Shown: piece after piece, positions 1 to 7,406 of the stretch
Position numbering within the stretch: the stretch's first letter is position 1
Layout of the letters: each line of letters opens with the position of its first letter
Origin: Azovibrio restrictus
Lineage (GTDB): Bacteria > Pseudomonadota > Gammaproteobacteria > Burkholderiales > Rhodocyclaceae
DNA: 10,856 nt
Direction of reading: 5' to 3'
Assembly: GCA_003252145.1 (NCBI GenBank)
Contig: QKDJ01000032.1
Coordinates: 1 to 10,856, forward strand
The notes under the pieces: model-generated
Told to the model about the DNA's origin: nothing
The model's database searches: none
What the model saw: the letters and a program-made list of their open reading frames with translations, nothing else
Program-made: the position numbers and the translations under genes

Positions 1-100
1 AGCCATGGCCGATTATTCATAATTACGCATGGACGTCGCCCGCATGCCATCTTGCGCATGCAGACGTTTGGCATCGTTTATTTTCTGTAGGACTCCCGTT
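1..100 (+). promoter_or_regulatory. Leader region upstream of bioB
   Basis: This stretch lies before the bioB start and holds no gene I can support. It ends in a usable ribosome binding site, AGGA at 89-92, eight bases before the ATG. A weak sigma-70-like pair could be TTGCGC at 52-57 with GTTTAT at 76-81, but the match is poor. GCATG occurs three times (27-31, 42-46, 56-60) at 14-15 base intervals. I see no BirA-type operator, so biotin control of this operon is not evident. A minus-strand ATG at 18-20 might open a divergent gene that leaves the window, but only six codons are visible. Confidence 0.3.
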
Positions 101-1093
101 ATGCAAGCTGCTGTTCAGGCTCCCGTGGCGCAAGCTCCGGAACAATCCCCCGTTTCCGATCGTCACCTGTGGTCGGTGGAAGAGGTACTGGCCTTCTACG
201 AAATGCCTTTCATGGATCTGCTCTGGCGTGCCCAGCAGGTGCATCGCCAGCATTTCGATGCCAATGCCATTCAACGCTCCACGCTGCTGTCCGTCAAGAC
301 CGGCGGTTGTTCGGAGGATTGCAGCTATTGTTCCCAGTCGGCCCGTTACGACACGGATGTGGAACGGGAACGCCTGATGCCTTTGGCTGATGTGGTGGAG
401 GCGGCCAAGGCTGCCAAGGCCACCGGGGCTTCCCGCTTCTGCATGGGTGCCGCCTGGCGCGGGCCCAAGGATAATGATCTGGACAAAGTGCTGGACATGG
501 TGCGGGAGGTGAAGGCACTGGGTATGCAAACCTGCGTCACCCTGGGTATGTTGAAGGAAGGCCAGGCGGAAAAGCTCAAGGAAGCCGGGCTGGACTACTA
601 CAACCACAACCTGGATACGGACAAGGAGTTCTACGGTCAGGTGATCAAGACCCACTCCCACGATGACCGTCTGGATACCCTGGATCAGGTGCGTAACGCC
701 GGCATCAGCGTGTGTTCCGGCGGCATCATCGGCATGGGCGAGTCTCGCCGTAACCGGGCTGCCATGCTCGTGCAACTGGCCAATCTACCCCAGCCTCCCG
801 AGTCTGTGCCCATCAATAATCTGGTTCCTATTCCCGGCACTCCTCTGGGCGAATTGCCGCCGCTGGATCCTTTTGAATTCGTGCGTACCGTTGCGGCCGC
901 CCGTATCACCATGCCTTCCTCCTATGTGCGGCTTTCCGCCGGGCGTCAGGACATGACCGATGAGCTGCAGGCCATGTGTTTCCTGGCTGGTGCCAACTCC
1001 ATGTTCTACGGGGACAAGCTGCTGACCACGGGCTTGCCCGATGTGAGCAAGGACGAAGCCCTGTTCGAGCGCCTGGGACTGCGCCCCGTCTGA
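101..1093 (+). CDS. bioB: Biotin synthase BioB (radical SAM)
   Basis: BioB inserts sulfur into dethiobiotin to make biotin, the last step of the pathway, in the cytoplasm. The protein is 330 residues, normal for the family. The radical-SAM cluster motif is C70, C74, C77 ([10 protein letters not shown]). The second-cluster ligands are also present: C114 (FCMGAAWR), C145 (TCVTLG), C205 ([11 protein letters not shown]) and the unusual arginine ligand R278 (VRLSAGR). The conserved YNHNLDT segment is at about 167-173. The reading frame is open back to 29, but ATG 101 is chosen because it has AGGA eight bases upstream and gives the usual length; the extra 24 residues do not look like BioB. bioC follows after seven bases, so the two are almost certainly one operon. 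All key residues are intact. Confidence 0.97.
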   Translation: MQAAVQAPVAQAPEQSPVSDRHLWSVEEVLAFYEMPFMDLLWRAQQVHRQHFDANAIQRSTLLSVKTGGCSEDCSYCSQSARYDTDVERERLMPLADVVEAAKAAKATGASRFCMGAAWRGPKDNDLDKVLDMVREVKALGMQTCVTLGMLKEGQAEKLKEAGLDYYNHNLDTDKEFYGQVIKTHSHDDRLDTLDQVRNAGISVCSGGIIGMGESRRNRAAMLVQLANLPQPPESVPINNLVPIPGTPLGELPPLDPFEFVRTVAAARITMPSSYVRLSAGRQDMTDELQAMCFLAGANSMFYGDKLLTTGLPDVSKDEALFERLGLRPV

Positions 1094-1100
1094 TCGGCCC

Positions 1101-1970
1101 ATGGCCGACTTCGTGGATCGGGCCCGGGTCCGACGTAACTTTCATCAGGTAGCGGAAACCTATGCCCAGGCCGATGTGCTGGCCCGGGAGGTGGATGGCC
1201 GCATGCAGGAACGCCTGGATTATGTGCGCCTGACCCCTGAATGGGCCGTGGATCTGGGCTGCGGCCCGGGGCTTTCTCTGGCCGGCTTGCAGGCCCGTTA
1301 CCCCGGGGTCCGATGTCTGGGGCTGGATCAGGAAGCTGCCATGCTGCCTGCCGCAAAACCCCAATCTGCTTGGCGGCGCTGGTTTGGCGCCCATGCGGCA
1401 GGTCCCCATTTTCTGGCGGGGCGTGCAGAGCAATTGCCCCTGGCCAGTCGCAGCGTGGATCTGATCTGGTCCAACATGCTGCTGCCCTGGCTGGAGGAGC
1501 CCCGCCCTCTGTTTGCCGAGGCCCTACGCAGCCTGAAGGTAGGCGGCCTACTCATGTTTTCCACCCTGGGTCCGGATACCCTGCAAGAACTCCGGGCTGG
1601 CTTTGCCGATGGCTATGCCCATACCCAGCGTTTTGCCGATATGCACGATTTGGGGGACATGCTGCTGGAAACCGGGTTTGCCGACCCGGTGGTGGATATG
1701 GAGGTCATTACCCTAACATATCCTGACCTGAAGGCCCTGGTGCAAGACCTGCGGCAGGCGGGAGCCTCCTGTGCCATGGAGGATAGGCGTAGGGGTTTGA
1801 TGGGCCGACAGGTCCTGGCGCAACTGGAACAACATTGCCAAGCCCTCCAGCAGCAGCGGGAGGATGGCCGTTTGCCGGCCACTTTCGAGATCATCTATGG
1901 GCACGCCTGGAAGCCTGAGCCCAAGCAGATTGCTGATGGGCGCAGCATCATCCGCTTCGGCAAACCCTGA
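1101..1970 (+). CDS. bioC: Malonyl-ACP O-methyltransferase BioC
   Basis: BioC methylates the free carboxyl of malonyl-ACP (or malonyl-CoA) with S-adenosylmethionine, so that fatty-acid synthase can build the pimeloyl chain of biotin. It is a cytoplasmic class I methyltransferase of 289 residues. The SAM-binding glycine motif VDLGCGPG is at 50-57. The family blocks are visible: LIWSNMLLPWLEEP at 121-134, FSTLGPDTLQELR at 153-165, FADMHDLGDMLLETGFADPV at 178-197 and the end block EIIYGHAWKP at 263-272. It starts seven bases after the bioB stop with no clear Shine-Dalgarno sequence, which suggests translational coupling. The gene ends 12 bases before the convergent msrQ stop, and no convincing terminator is seen between them. 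A generic methyltransferase is the alternative, but the bioB neighbour and the motifs favour BioC. Confidence 0.93.
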   Translation: MADFVDRARVRRNFHQVAETYAQADVLAREVDGRMQERLDYVRLTPEWAVDLGCGPGLSLAGLQARYPGVRCLGLDQEAAMLPAAKPQSAWRRWFGAHAAGPHFLAGRAEQLPLASRSVDLIWSNMLLPWLEEPRPLFAEALRSLKVGGLLMFSTLGPDTLQELRAGFADGYAHTQRFADMHDLGDMLLETGFADPVVDMEVITLTYPDLKALVQDLRQAGASCAMEDRRRGLMGRQVLAQLEQHCQALQQQREDGRLPATFEIIYGHAWKPEPKQIADGRSIIRFGKP

Positions 1971-1982
1971 GTAGGCAGAAAA

Positions 1983-2672
1983 CTATTCCCCCGGTTTTTC
2001 CTTGAAGAAACGGATAGTTTGAGGACCGCTGGCTTGCGGAACTCTGGCCTGATGTTGGGCGGGAGCTCGGGCTCGTTTCAGATAATCCAGAACCCGCCAG
2101 CCCAGAAGTATGGTCAGCAAAACGACGTAGGTCAGGGGGTAGAAGTAGGCGGTAATCCGGGTTAGCCATAGATCGTGTATGGCCGCCAGAATGCCGATCA
2201 GATAAATGCTGCGATGTAGTTCCTTCCAGCGCTTCCCTCCCAGTCGGGAAATGGCCCAGTTGCTGGAGGTGAGGGCCAGGGGAACCATCAGCATATAGGC
2301 GGTGAAGCCGACAGCGATGAAGGGACGGTCGAGAATGTCCTGGGAGATTTCCTGGATATCCAGCTCATGATCGAACAGGGCGAAGCTGGCAAAGTGCAGG
2401 GTGGCGTAAAGGAAGGTGAGTAGCCCCAGGCTGCGGCGCAGGCGCACCAGCCAGTGAAGACCGGTCCAGGCCCGTAGAGGACTAACCAGCAAGGTCAGCA
2501 GCAGGAAATTGAACGTCCAGGTTCCTGTGTGGCGGCTGACGAACTCGGGTGGGTTGGCACCCAGATCACCAAAGAGGCGCAGGAGGGGCAGCAGGCTGAG
2601 GATGATGAGCAGCAGCTTGATGCCGAGTAATTGGGGATTGGAAGGTGTCCAGGGCTTGGTTTGAGTGGGCAT
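1983..2672 (-). CDS. msrQ: MsrQ, haem-binding membrane subunit of the MsrPQ methionine sulfoxide reductase
   Basis: MsrQ (YedZ) passes electrons from the quinone pool or a flavin reductase through haem b to periplasmic MsrP. The 229-residue protein is strongly hydrophobic, with about six membrane segments (roughly 15-35, 50-66, 81-100, 117-135, 154-170, 176-195). The family block RRSLGLL (79-85) is present. Candidate haem-ligand histidines are H93, H153 and H166, matching the three conserved histidines of the E. coli protein. The start lies six bases after the msrP stop without a visible ribosome binding site, so it is probably coupled to msrP translation. The basic C-terminal tail (199-229) is a little longer than usual. 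The gene converges with bioC. Confidence 0.95.
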   Translation of the reverse strand: MPTQTKPWTPSNPQLLGIKLLLIILSLLPLLRLFGDLGANPPEFVSRHTGTWTFNFLLLTLLVSPLRAWTGLHWLVRLRRSLGLLTFLYATLHFASFALFDHELDIQEISQDILDRPFIAVGFTAYMLMVPLALTSSNWAISRLGGKRWKELHRSIYLIGILAAIHDLWLTRITAYFYPLTYVVLLTILLGWRVLDYLKRARAPAQHQARVPQASGPQTIRFFKEKPGE

Positions 2673-2678
2673 TCGGGT

Positions 2679-3617
2679 TCAGTAATTGCGACGTAGGTCC
2701 ATACCGGCGTAGAGGCTGGCCACCTGTTCCCCATAGCCATTGAAGGGCAGAGTGGGGCGGCGGAAGAATTCTCCCAGGCGCCGCTCCTTGGCCTGGCTCC
2801 AGCGAGGGTGGGAGACCGCGGGATTCACATTGGCGTAGAAGCCATATTCGTTGGGCGCCGCACGCATCCAGGAGGTCTGGGGCTGCTTTTCCACGAAGCG
2901 GATCCGCACGATGGACTTGCCACTCTTGAAACCATATTTCCAGGGGGCTACCAGCCTTATGGGGGCGCCGTTCTGGTTGGGCAGTACGCGGCCATAGAGC
3001 CCCACTGCCAGGATGGCCAGAGGATGCATGGCCTCGTCCATGCGCAGCCCCTCCCGATAGGGCCAGTCCAGCGTGGGGTAGCGCACGTACGGCATTTGTT
3101 CCGGATCGGCCAGACTCCAGAATTCCACGTACTTTGCATTGCCCGTGGGTTGTACCTGGTTAATCAGGGCCGAGATGGGAAAACCGACCCAGGGCACCAC
3201 GGCACTCCAGCCCTCCACACAGCGCAGGCGGTAGATGCGCTCTTCCAGAGGGGCCAGACGCAGCAGGGTTTCGATGTCGAAACGGCGGGGCTTGAGCACC
3301 TCGCCTTCTACTTCCACCGTCCAGGGGTAAGGCTTCAAGGTGTGAGCGTTGAGGCCGGGACTATCCTTGTTAGGGCCGAATTCGTAATAGTTGCCGTAGG
3401 TGGTCAGCGTGTCGAAGGATGTCAGGGACTCGTCCGGAATAGGCGTTCCAGGCTTGAAGGAAGGAAGGGCGGGAGGCTTGTTGCTGGCGGCGTGGGCTCC
3501 GGCAGGAATAAGCAAGCTGCTGCCCAACGCACCCGCTGTCTTGAGAAACTGGCGACGGTCCTTGTACAGGGCTTCCGGAGTGATTTCAGATGGAGGGGGG
3601 AGGTGCGCAGGTTTCAT
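2679..3617 (-). CDS. msrP: MsrP, periplasmic molybdopterin protein-methionine-sulfoxide reductase
   Basis: MsrP (YedY) carries mononuclear Mo-molybdopterin and reduces methionine sulfoxide in oxidised periplasmic proteins, with electrons from MsrQ. The precursor is 312 residues. A twin-arginine signal is clear: [10 protein letters not shown] at 20-29, then a hydrophobic stretch ending AGAHA near 39-43, so it should be exported folded through Tat. The molybdenum-ligand cysteine is C133 in RLRCVEGWS. The conserved [12 protein letters not shown] block sits near 225-236. ATG 3617 has GGCGAG six bases upstream (3624-3629). It shares an operon with msrQ. An ECF sigma-type promoter lies in the 59-base gap behind the HDOD gene and would give a leader of about 23 bases. 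Nothing is missing or broken. Confidence 0.96.
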   Translation of the reverse strand: MKPAHLPPPSEITPEALYKDRRQFLKTAGALGSSLLIPAGAHAASNKPPALPSFKPGTPIPDESLTSFDTLTTYGNYYEFGPNKDSPGLNAHTLKPYPWTVEVEGEVLKPRRFDIETLLRLAPLEERIYRLRCVEGWSAVVPWVGFPISALINQVQPTGNAKYVEFWSLADPEQMPYVRYPTLDWPYREGLRMDEAMHPLAILAVGLYGRVLPNQNGAPIRLVAPWKYGFKSGKSIVRIRFVEKQPQTSWMRAAPNEYGFYANVNPAVSHPRWSQAKERRLGEFFRRPTLPFNGYGEQVASLYAGMDLRRNY

Positions 3618-3645
3618 GGGAGGCTCGCCATAGCCGAGGGCTGTT

Positions 3646-3672
3646 TTGGAGTCAGCGCATCCTCGGAAGTTC
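3646..3672 (-). promoter_or_regulatory. Putative ECF/sigma-E-type promoter of msrPQ
   Basis: On the minus strand the sequence reads GAACTT (3672-3667), a 16-base spacer, then TCCAA (3650-3646). The known sigma-E/AlgU-type consensus is GGAACTT, 16-17 bases, TCnAA or TCTGA, so both boxes and the spacing fit; the full -35 here is CGAACTT. The expected start site is near 3640, about 23 bases before the msrP ATG, leaving room for its ribosome binding site. The element sits directly after the HDOD stop codon. This rests on pattern matching only, but the context (a periplasmic repair enzyme) suits an envelope-stress sigma factor. Confidence 0.6.
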
Positions 3673-3676
3673 GGAT

Positions 3677-4522
3677 TTAATTGGCGAGGGCGGCCTGGAT
3701 TTCACGAATATCGTCCCAGGCTTCTTCCAGCAGGTCGGCGTAACGGGCTCGGTCAGCAGCCGCTTCTTCGGTGTTGTAAATGCCGTTATCGTGGCCCAGC
3801 CATTCGTAATTGCCACCGGCCAGCAGATTGGAGAAGTAAAGGACGTCCGCCAGGGAGCAGGGGGTTGTGACGTGTTTGAGCTGATCGTGTTCCCGTACGG
3901 CCGTGATGATCTGTTCTGGCAAGCCCAATGCGGCCAGCAAGCTCTCGCCGATGCTTTCGTGCCAGCCGATCACCAGGCTGATCAAGTCCTCCCGATTGTT
4001 CTTGTACTCAGGGTACTCCGCCGCCCGGTAAAGCAGATAGAACACGCCGATGTCGTGCACCATGCCAGCCAGCATGGCATCTTCCGGATTGATGCGGCCA
4101 ATGCGCCGGGCCAGTACTCGGGCTATGGCCGCAACCTGCAGGGAGTGTTCCCAGGTGAGCCGAGCAATGTCATCAAAGGGAGCCAGATTCTTTGAACGTA
4201 ACATCTGTTCCATGGCGACGCTCAGGGAGGTGGTCCGAACGGTCTCAAAACCGACGCGCTGGATGGCCTGGCGGACGTCGGCAATGGCCTTGCCGCTACG
4301 ATTGTAGGTGACCGAGTTGGCCAGACGCAGGAGCTTGGCGGAAACGAGGGGTTCCACCGTTACGACCTGAGCCACCTTGTCCACGGAAACCAGAGGGTCC
4401 TTGAGGACGTTGCGGATCGTCAGACTCGCATCCAGGTAGGTCGGAAAGTTCACATCGTCGGAGAGATCCTTGGCGATATCTTCGAGGATGCGGAAGTGAA
4501 TGGCGTTGTGTGCGTCTGTCAT
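3677..4522 (-). CDS. Single-domain HDOD signalling protein
   Basis: This is a 281-residue cytoplasmic HDOD-domain protein. The family is a relative of HD phosphohydrolases used in signalling, often linked to stress, biofilm or c-di-GMP pathways; the biochemical role of most members is unknown. The N-terminal helical part (about 20-115) shows the usual pattern [12 protein letters not shown] and [11 protein letters not shown]. The HD-type residues are unusually well kept: H126 (WEHS), H156-D157 (MVHDIG), H188 (GWHESIG) and H212 (EHD), so metal binding is plausible. No receiver, GGDEF or EAL domain is attached. The ATG has no strong Shine-Dalgarno sequence. msrP follows 59 bases downstream in the same direction, so read-through is possible, but msrP also appears to have its own promoter. 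No specific function can be assigned. Confidence 0.9.
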   Translation of the reverse strand: MTDAHNAIHFRILEDIAKDLSDDVNFPTYLDASLTIRNVLKDPLVSVDKVAQVVTVEPLVSAKLLRLANSVTYNRSGKAIADVRQAIQRVGFETVRTTSLSVAMEQMLRSKNLAPFDDIARLTWEHSLQVAAIARVLARRIGRINPEDAMLAGMVHDIGVFYLLYRAAEYPEYKNNREDLISLVIGWHESIGESLLAALGLPEQIITAVREHDQLKHVTTPCSLADVLYFSNLLAGGNYEWLGHDNGIYNTEEAAADRARYADLLEEAWDDIREIQAALAN

Positions 4523-4537
4523 TGGTCAAGCTTACGT

Positions 4538-4567
4538 TTGTGCACGTCAGGGAGCAAGGGGTAAACT
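4538..4567 (+). promoter_or_regulatory. Possible sigma-70-like promoter of the DUF455 gene
   Basis: The 76-base gap between the divergent HDOD and DUF455 genes must hold both promoters. On the plus strand, TTGTGC (4538-4543) and TAAACT (4562-4567) are 18 bases apart and lie about 32 bases before the chosen start. Each box matches the consensus in about four of six positions, so this is weak support. I could not pick out a credible pair for the HDOD direction. Confidence 0.25.
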
Positions 4568-4598
4568 TCTTGCTCGAGAGATTAGCCGGGAGTCGGGT

Positions 4599-5396
4599 GT
4601 GGTGCAAAGGGCGCAAACGCTGTTTATGCTGGTGAGGCAGGCTTGGGAAGTACAGGATGCGCAGCACAAATGCCATCTGGTGCATGAGGCCTGGAATCTG
4701 AGTCAGCAGGCTGATGCGGATTGGGGGGAGATGCCTGCGGATCTTGCAGCTGATCCAGGGCGGCCAGAGGCTCCTAAGCTGGTTCCTCCTGAGCAGGTTC
4801 CCTTTCGCAATGCCACATCAGTCCAGGGGCGAGCTGCATTGCTGCACGCCATTGCCCATATTGAGTTCAACGCCATCAACCTGGCTTTGGATGCGGTGCT
4901 GCGTTTTCCCGAACTGCCTCTGGAATTCCGTTTGGGCTGGTTGCAGGTGGCAGAAGAGGAAGCCCGACATTTCGAATTGGTGACGGGCCACATGAAAGCC
5001 AGTTGCAATGCAGACTACGGGGATTTTTCAGCCCATGGTGGGCTATGGGAGATGGCGCGCCGTACTGCCCATGATCCCTTGGTGCGCATGGCGCTCGTGC
5101 CTCGACTCTTTGAAGCGCGAGGTCTGGATGCAACACCGGGCATCATGCGCAAGTTTCAAGGGGTGGGCGATCGCAAGGCGGTGGATATTCTGCAGGTGAT
5201 CCTGGATGAAGAGGTGGGGCATGTGGCTTTGGGCGACCAATGGTTCCGGTATCTGTGTCAGTCCCGTGGCCTGGTTCCTGAAGTGGCCTATCAAGCCCTG
5301 TTGCAGGAGTTCGATGCCCCTCGGCCCCGGCGGCCCTTCAACGAAAAGGCCCGCCTGGCCGCTGGTTTTACGAAAGCAGAACTGGCTGCCCTGTAA
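4599..5396 (+). CDS. DUF455 family ferritin-like protein
   Basis: This is a 265-residue protein of the DUF455 (PF04305) ferritin-like family, whose function is not established. The four-helix diiron signature is visible: E89 in HIEFNAINLALDA, E120/E121 with H124 in AEEEARH, E172 in LFEARGLDATP, and E204/E205 with H208 in DEEVGH. This predicts a carboxylate-bridged metal pair, as in ferritin-like oxidases or hydroxylases. The frame is open back to ATG 4500, but that start would overlap the divergent HDOD gene and add unrelated sequence. GTG 4599 has GGGAG at 4588-4592 six bases upstream and gives the usual family N-terminus; GTG 4602 is equally possible. It shares a divergent control region with HDOD, and its stop codon directly abuts the stop of the CBS gene. 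Confidence 0.88.
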   Translation: MVQRAQTLFMLVRQAWEVQDAQHKCHLVHEAWNLSQQADADWGEMPADLAADPGRPEAPKLVPPEQVPFRNATSVQGRAALLHAIAHIEFNAINLALDAVLRFPELPLEFRLGWLQVAEEEARHFELVTGHMKASCNADYGDFSAHGGLWEMARRTAHDPLVRMALVPRLFEARGLDATPGIMRKFQGVGDRKAVDILQVILDEEVGHVALGDQWFRYLCQSRGLVPEVAYQALLQEFDAPRPRRPFNEKARLAAGFTKAELAAL

Positions 5397-5828
5397 CTAG
5401 CGGGCAATGTAATGTTCTAGCTGCTCGATGAGGAATTTCTGGTGGCTGATGGTGGCCTTGACCAGGTCGCCGATGGAGATCATGCCCAGGACATTCTGCT
5501 CCCCATCCAGCACAGGCAGGTGACGGAACCGGTGCTGAGTCATGAGACTCATGCAGTCTTCCAGGCTTTGCTCCAAAGTGACGTAAGCCACCTTTGCGGT
5601 CATGATGGCCTCAATGGGCGTTTCCTTGGATGCCCGTCCTGCCAGAATCACTTTGCGGGCGTAATCCCGTTCCGTGAAGATCCCGACCAGCCGTTCGCCA
5701 TCCATGACCAGCACTGCCCCCACTTCCTCCTGAGCCATGACGCCCAGAGCGTGAAAAACCGTGTCCTTGGGGGAAACTGCGATAGGGGAGCCCCCTTTTT
5801 CTTCCAGCAATTGCTTCAATGTTTGCAT
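5397..5828 (-). CDS. Tandem CBS-domain protein
   Basis: This 143-residue protein is made of two CBS domains and nothing else. Such Bateman modules bind adenine nucleotides (AMP, ATP, NAD or SAM) and sense energy or redox state; stand-alone members in proteobacteria mostly have no assigned partner. CBS1 spans about 12-66 and ends in the ligand-type motif GIFTERDYARK (49-59). CBS2 spans about 75-130 and has HRFRHLPVLD and GMISIGDLVK (114-123). The start is secure: AAGGAG (plus-strand complement at 5836-5841) lies seven bases before the ATG. Its TAG directly adjoins the TAA of the convergent DUF455 gene, so no room exists for an intergenic terminator. A weak promoter may be TTGACC on the minus strand (complement at 5882-5887) with a poor -10 near 5858-5863. 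Confidence 0.92.
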   Translation of the reverse strand: MQTLKQLLEEKGGSPIAVSPKDTVFHALGVMAQEEVGAVLVMDGERLVGIFTERDYARKVILAGRASKETPIEAIMTAKVAYVTLEQSLEDCMSLMTQHRFRHLPVLDGEQNVLGMISIGDLVKATISHQKFLIEQLEHYIAR

Positions 5829-5905
5829 GCTCTATCTCCTTCACACCTGTAGTGGCCAGTGTTTGATTGTGGGGAAATGCAGGTCAAGTATATCGGATGA
5901 ATAGG

Positions 5906-5939
5906 CAATAAAAAGCCCGCCTCTTGGGCGGGCCTTTTG
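5906..5939 (-). terminator. Intrinsic terminator of the cytochrome c4 gene
   Basis: On the minus strand GGCCCGCC, a short AAGA loop and GGCGGGC form a strong GC-rich stem, followed at once by TTTTTATT. It lies about 20 bases after the cytochrome c4 stop. The plus strand also ends in CCTTTT after the stem, so it may act weakly in both directions. It separates cytochrome c4 from the downstream CBS gene. Confidence 0.88.
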
Positions 5940-5956
5940 CGACGGCTGACGTTGGT

Positions 5957-6577
5957 TTAGCGCAGGCCGGCGGCGTATTCGGAAACAGCCTTGATGTCAG
6001 CGTCAGAAAGCTTCTCAGCAATGGTACGCATCATGGAGGCGGGATCGTTGGCGCGCTCACCAATACGGAAGGCCTTCAGCTGGACTTCGGTGTATTCGGG
6101 GAACTGGCCAGACAGACGGGGGAACTGGGCGGGCAGGCCCTTGCCGGAAGGACCGTGGCAACCAGCGCAAGCCGGGATACCCTTGGCTGCATCACCAGCA
6201 CGCCACAGGTGCTTGCCACGAGCAATCAGAGCCTCGTTGGTAGCGACGGCGGGCTTCAGTTCTTGCTGGTTAAACCAGGCTGCCACGTTCTTCATGTCTT
6301 CGTCGGTCAGAGCGGCTGCCATACCCATCATGATGGGGTTGGCACGGGTGCCGGCCTTGAATTCGGTCAGTTGCTTGTAGATGTAAGCCTCACCTTGACC
6401 AGCCAAGTGGGGGATGGCAGAGGCCATGCTGTTGCCGTCAGCACCGTGACAGGCGACACAAATGGTTTCGGCCACAGCCTTACCCTTGGTGGGATCAGCC
6501 TTGGGGGCAGCCTCTTCTGAAGCATTAACGGTGAAACTGGCTACGAGAAGTGCTGCCAGCGCCAGGATGCGCATCAT
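5957..6577 (-). CDS. Dihaem cytochrome c4, periplasmic
   Basis: Cytochrome c4 carries electrons in or at the periplasmic membrane, commonly to cbb3-type or similar terminal oxidases. The 206-residue precursor has a Sec signal peptide, MMRILALAALLVASFTVNA, cleaved near residue 19. Two similar c-type domains follow, with haem motifs CVACH (40-44) and CAGCH (137-141). Methionine-rich segments follow each one (PIMMGM at 81-86, SMM at 181-183) and can supply the axial methionines. The frame also allows a TTG at 6583, but that abuts the ribosome binding site. AAGGAG (complement 6585-6590) is seven bases from ATG 6577, which is therefore chosen. It is divergent from engB, the same neighbour as in Pseudomonas, and ends at a clear terminator. 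Confidence 0.95.
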   Translation of the reverse strand: MMRILALAALLVASFTVNASEEAAPKADPTKGKAVAETICVACHGADGNSMASAIPHLAGQGEAYIYKQLTEFKAGTRANPIMMGMAAALTDEDMKNVAAWFNQQELKPAVATNEALIARGKHLWRAGDAAKGIPACAGCHGPSGKGLPAQFPRLSGQFPEYTEVQLKAFRIGERANDPASMMRTIAEKLSDADIKAVSEYAAGLR

Positions 6578-6697
6578 GTTCAAACTCCTTTTTGCGTTGT
6601 AGGCCGCTAGAGCCTGCCAAGTGTCGATATCTACAAACCTGCTATTCTATATCAACTCAGTTAATACATGTACGGTTATAAGGGATTTGGAGTTTTC
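6578..6697. promoter_or_regulatory. Divergent promoter region between cytochrome c4 and engB
   Basis: This 120-base gap must hold both promoters. For cytochrome c4 (minus) the best pair is TTGATA (complement 6650-6655) and TAGATA (complement 6628-6633), 16 bases apart, giving a leader of about 45 bases. For engB (plus) an AT-rich TATATC at 6648-6653 could be a -10, with TCGATA at 6624-6629 as a weak -35. These overlap, so the two promoters may compete. All matches are by eye. Confidence 0.35.
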
Positions 6698-7406
6698 ATG
6701 CCGCTGCTGCAACAAGCCACTTTTCTCACCACAGTCGCCCATTTACGGGATCTGCCTCTCGATGCCGAGGCCGAAGTGGCTTTTGTTGGTCGTTCCAACG
6801 CAGGAAAGTCATCTGCAATCAATACCCTGGCGGGCCGGGTCCGGCTGGCCTATGTGAGTAAGACCCCGGGACGCACCCAGCATCTGAACTATTTCACGGT
6901 TCGTCCAGGCAAGTATCTGGTGGATTTGCCCGGCTATGGTTTCGCCAAGGCGCCGGAGGCCATCCGCAAGCAATGGGATGGTTTGCTGGGGCCTTACCTG
7001 CAGCAGCGCAGCCCTTTGGTGGGACTGATGATGATCATGGATGCCCGTCATCCCATGACGGATCTGGACCGTCGGATGATGGACTGGTTCCTGCCCACCG
7101 GACGTCCCATTCACATCCTGCTTTCCAAGGCCGACAAGATGTCCCGACAGGAGCAAATGGCCACGCTGCGCAAGGTCCAGAAGATGGTGGGCGAGTTGGG
7201 AGCTCCCTGTTCGGTGCAGTTGTTCTCCAGTCTGAAAAAGACAGGTGTGGAGGAATGCGAGGCGGTCATGGCTCGCTGGTTGGACATCCCGCTGCCGGAA
7301 AAGAAAAAACCCCCGGTCAAGGGAGAGCCGGGGGTTAAATGCCTTAATGGGGTTAAGGCACCCGCTCAGGGAGGTGAAGCGGGAGACGGCGCAAACCACC
7401 ATCTGC

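Noticed and set aside
1..20. Minus-strand ATG at 18-20 that could open a gene divergent from bioB.
   Set aside because: Only six codons are inside the window and there is no Shine-Dalgarno sequence upstream; not supportable.
23..775. A 250-codon minus-strand frame across bioB.
   Set aside because: Antisense shadow of an intact bioB; the His- and Val-rich product has no recognisable domain.
1962..1998. Possible bidirectional terminator between bioC and msrQ (AAACC and GGTTT arms).
   Set aside because: The arms are only five bases with a loop near 27 bases; too weak.
2808..3680. A 290-codon plus-strand frame across msrP.
   Set aside because: Antisense shadow of msrP with a composition typical of reverse-strand reading; no start signals.
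3590..4195. A 201-codon plus-strand frame across the HDOD gene.
   Set aside because: Antisense shadow; the HDOD protein on the other strand has all family motifs.
7340..7360. The TGCCTTAA/TTAAGGCA palindrome as a transcription-factor operator.
   Set aside because: It lies between two other hairpins in one line ending in a terminator, so an RNA stem explains it more simply; an operator role inside engB is less likely.
7304..7383. The three hairpins as a REP-type repeat cluster or mobile element.
   Set aside because: The three stems differ in sequence and no second copy occurs in the window; there are no target-site duplications or transposase.
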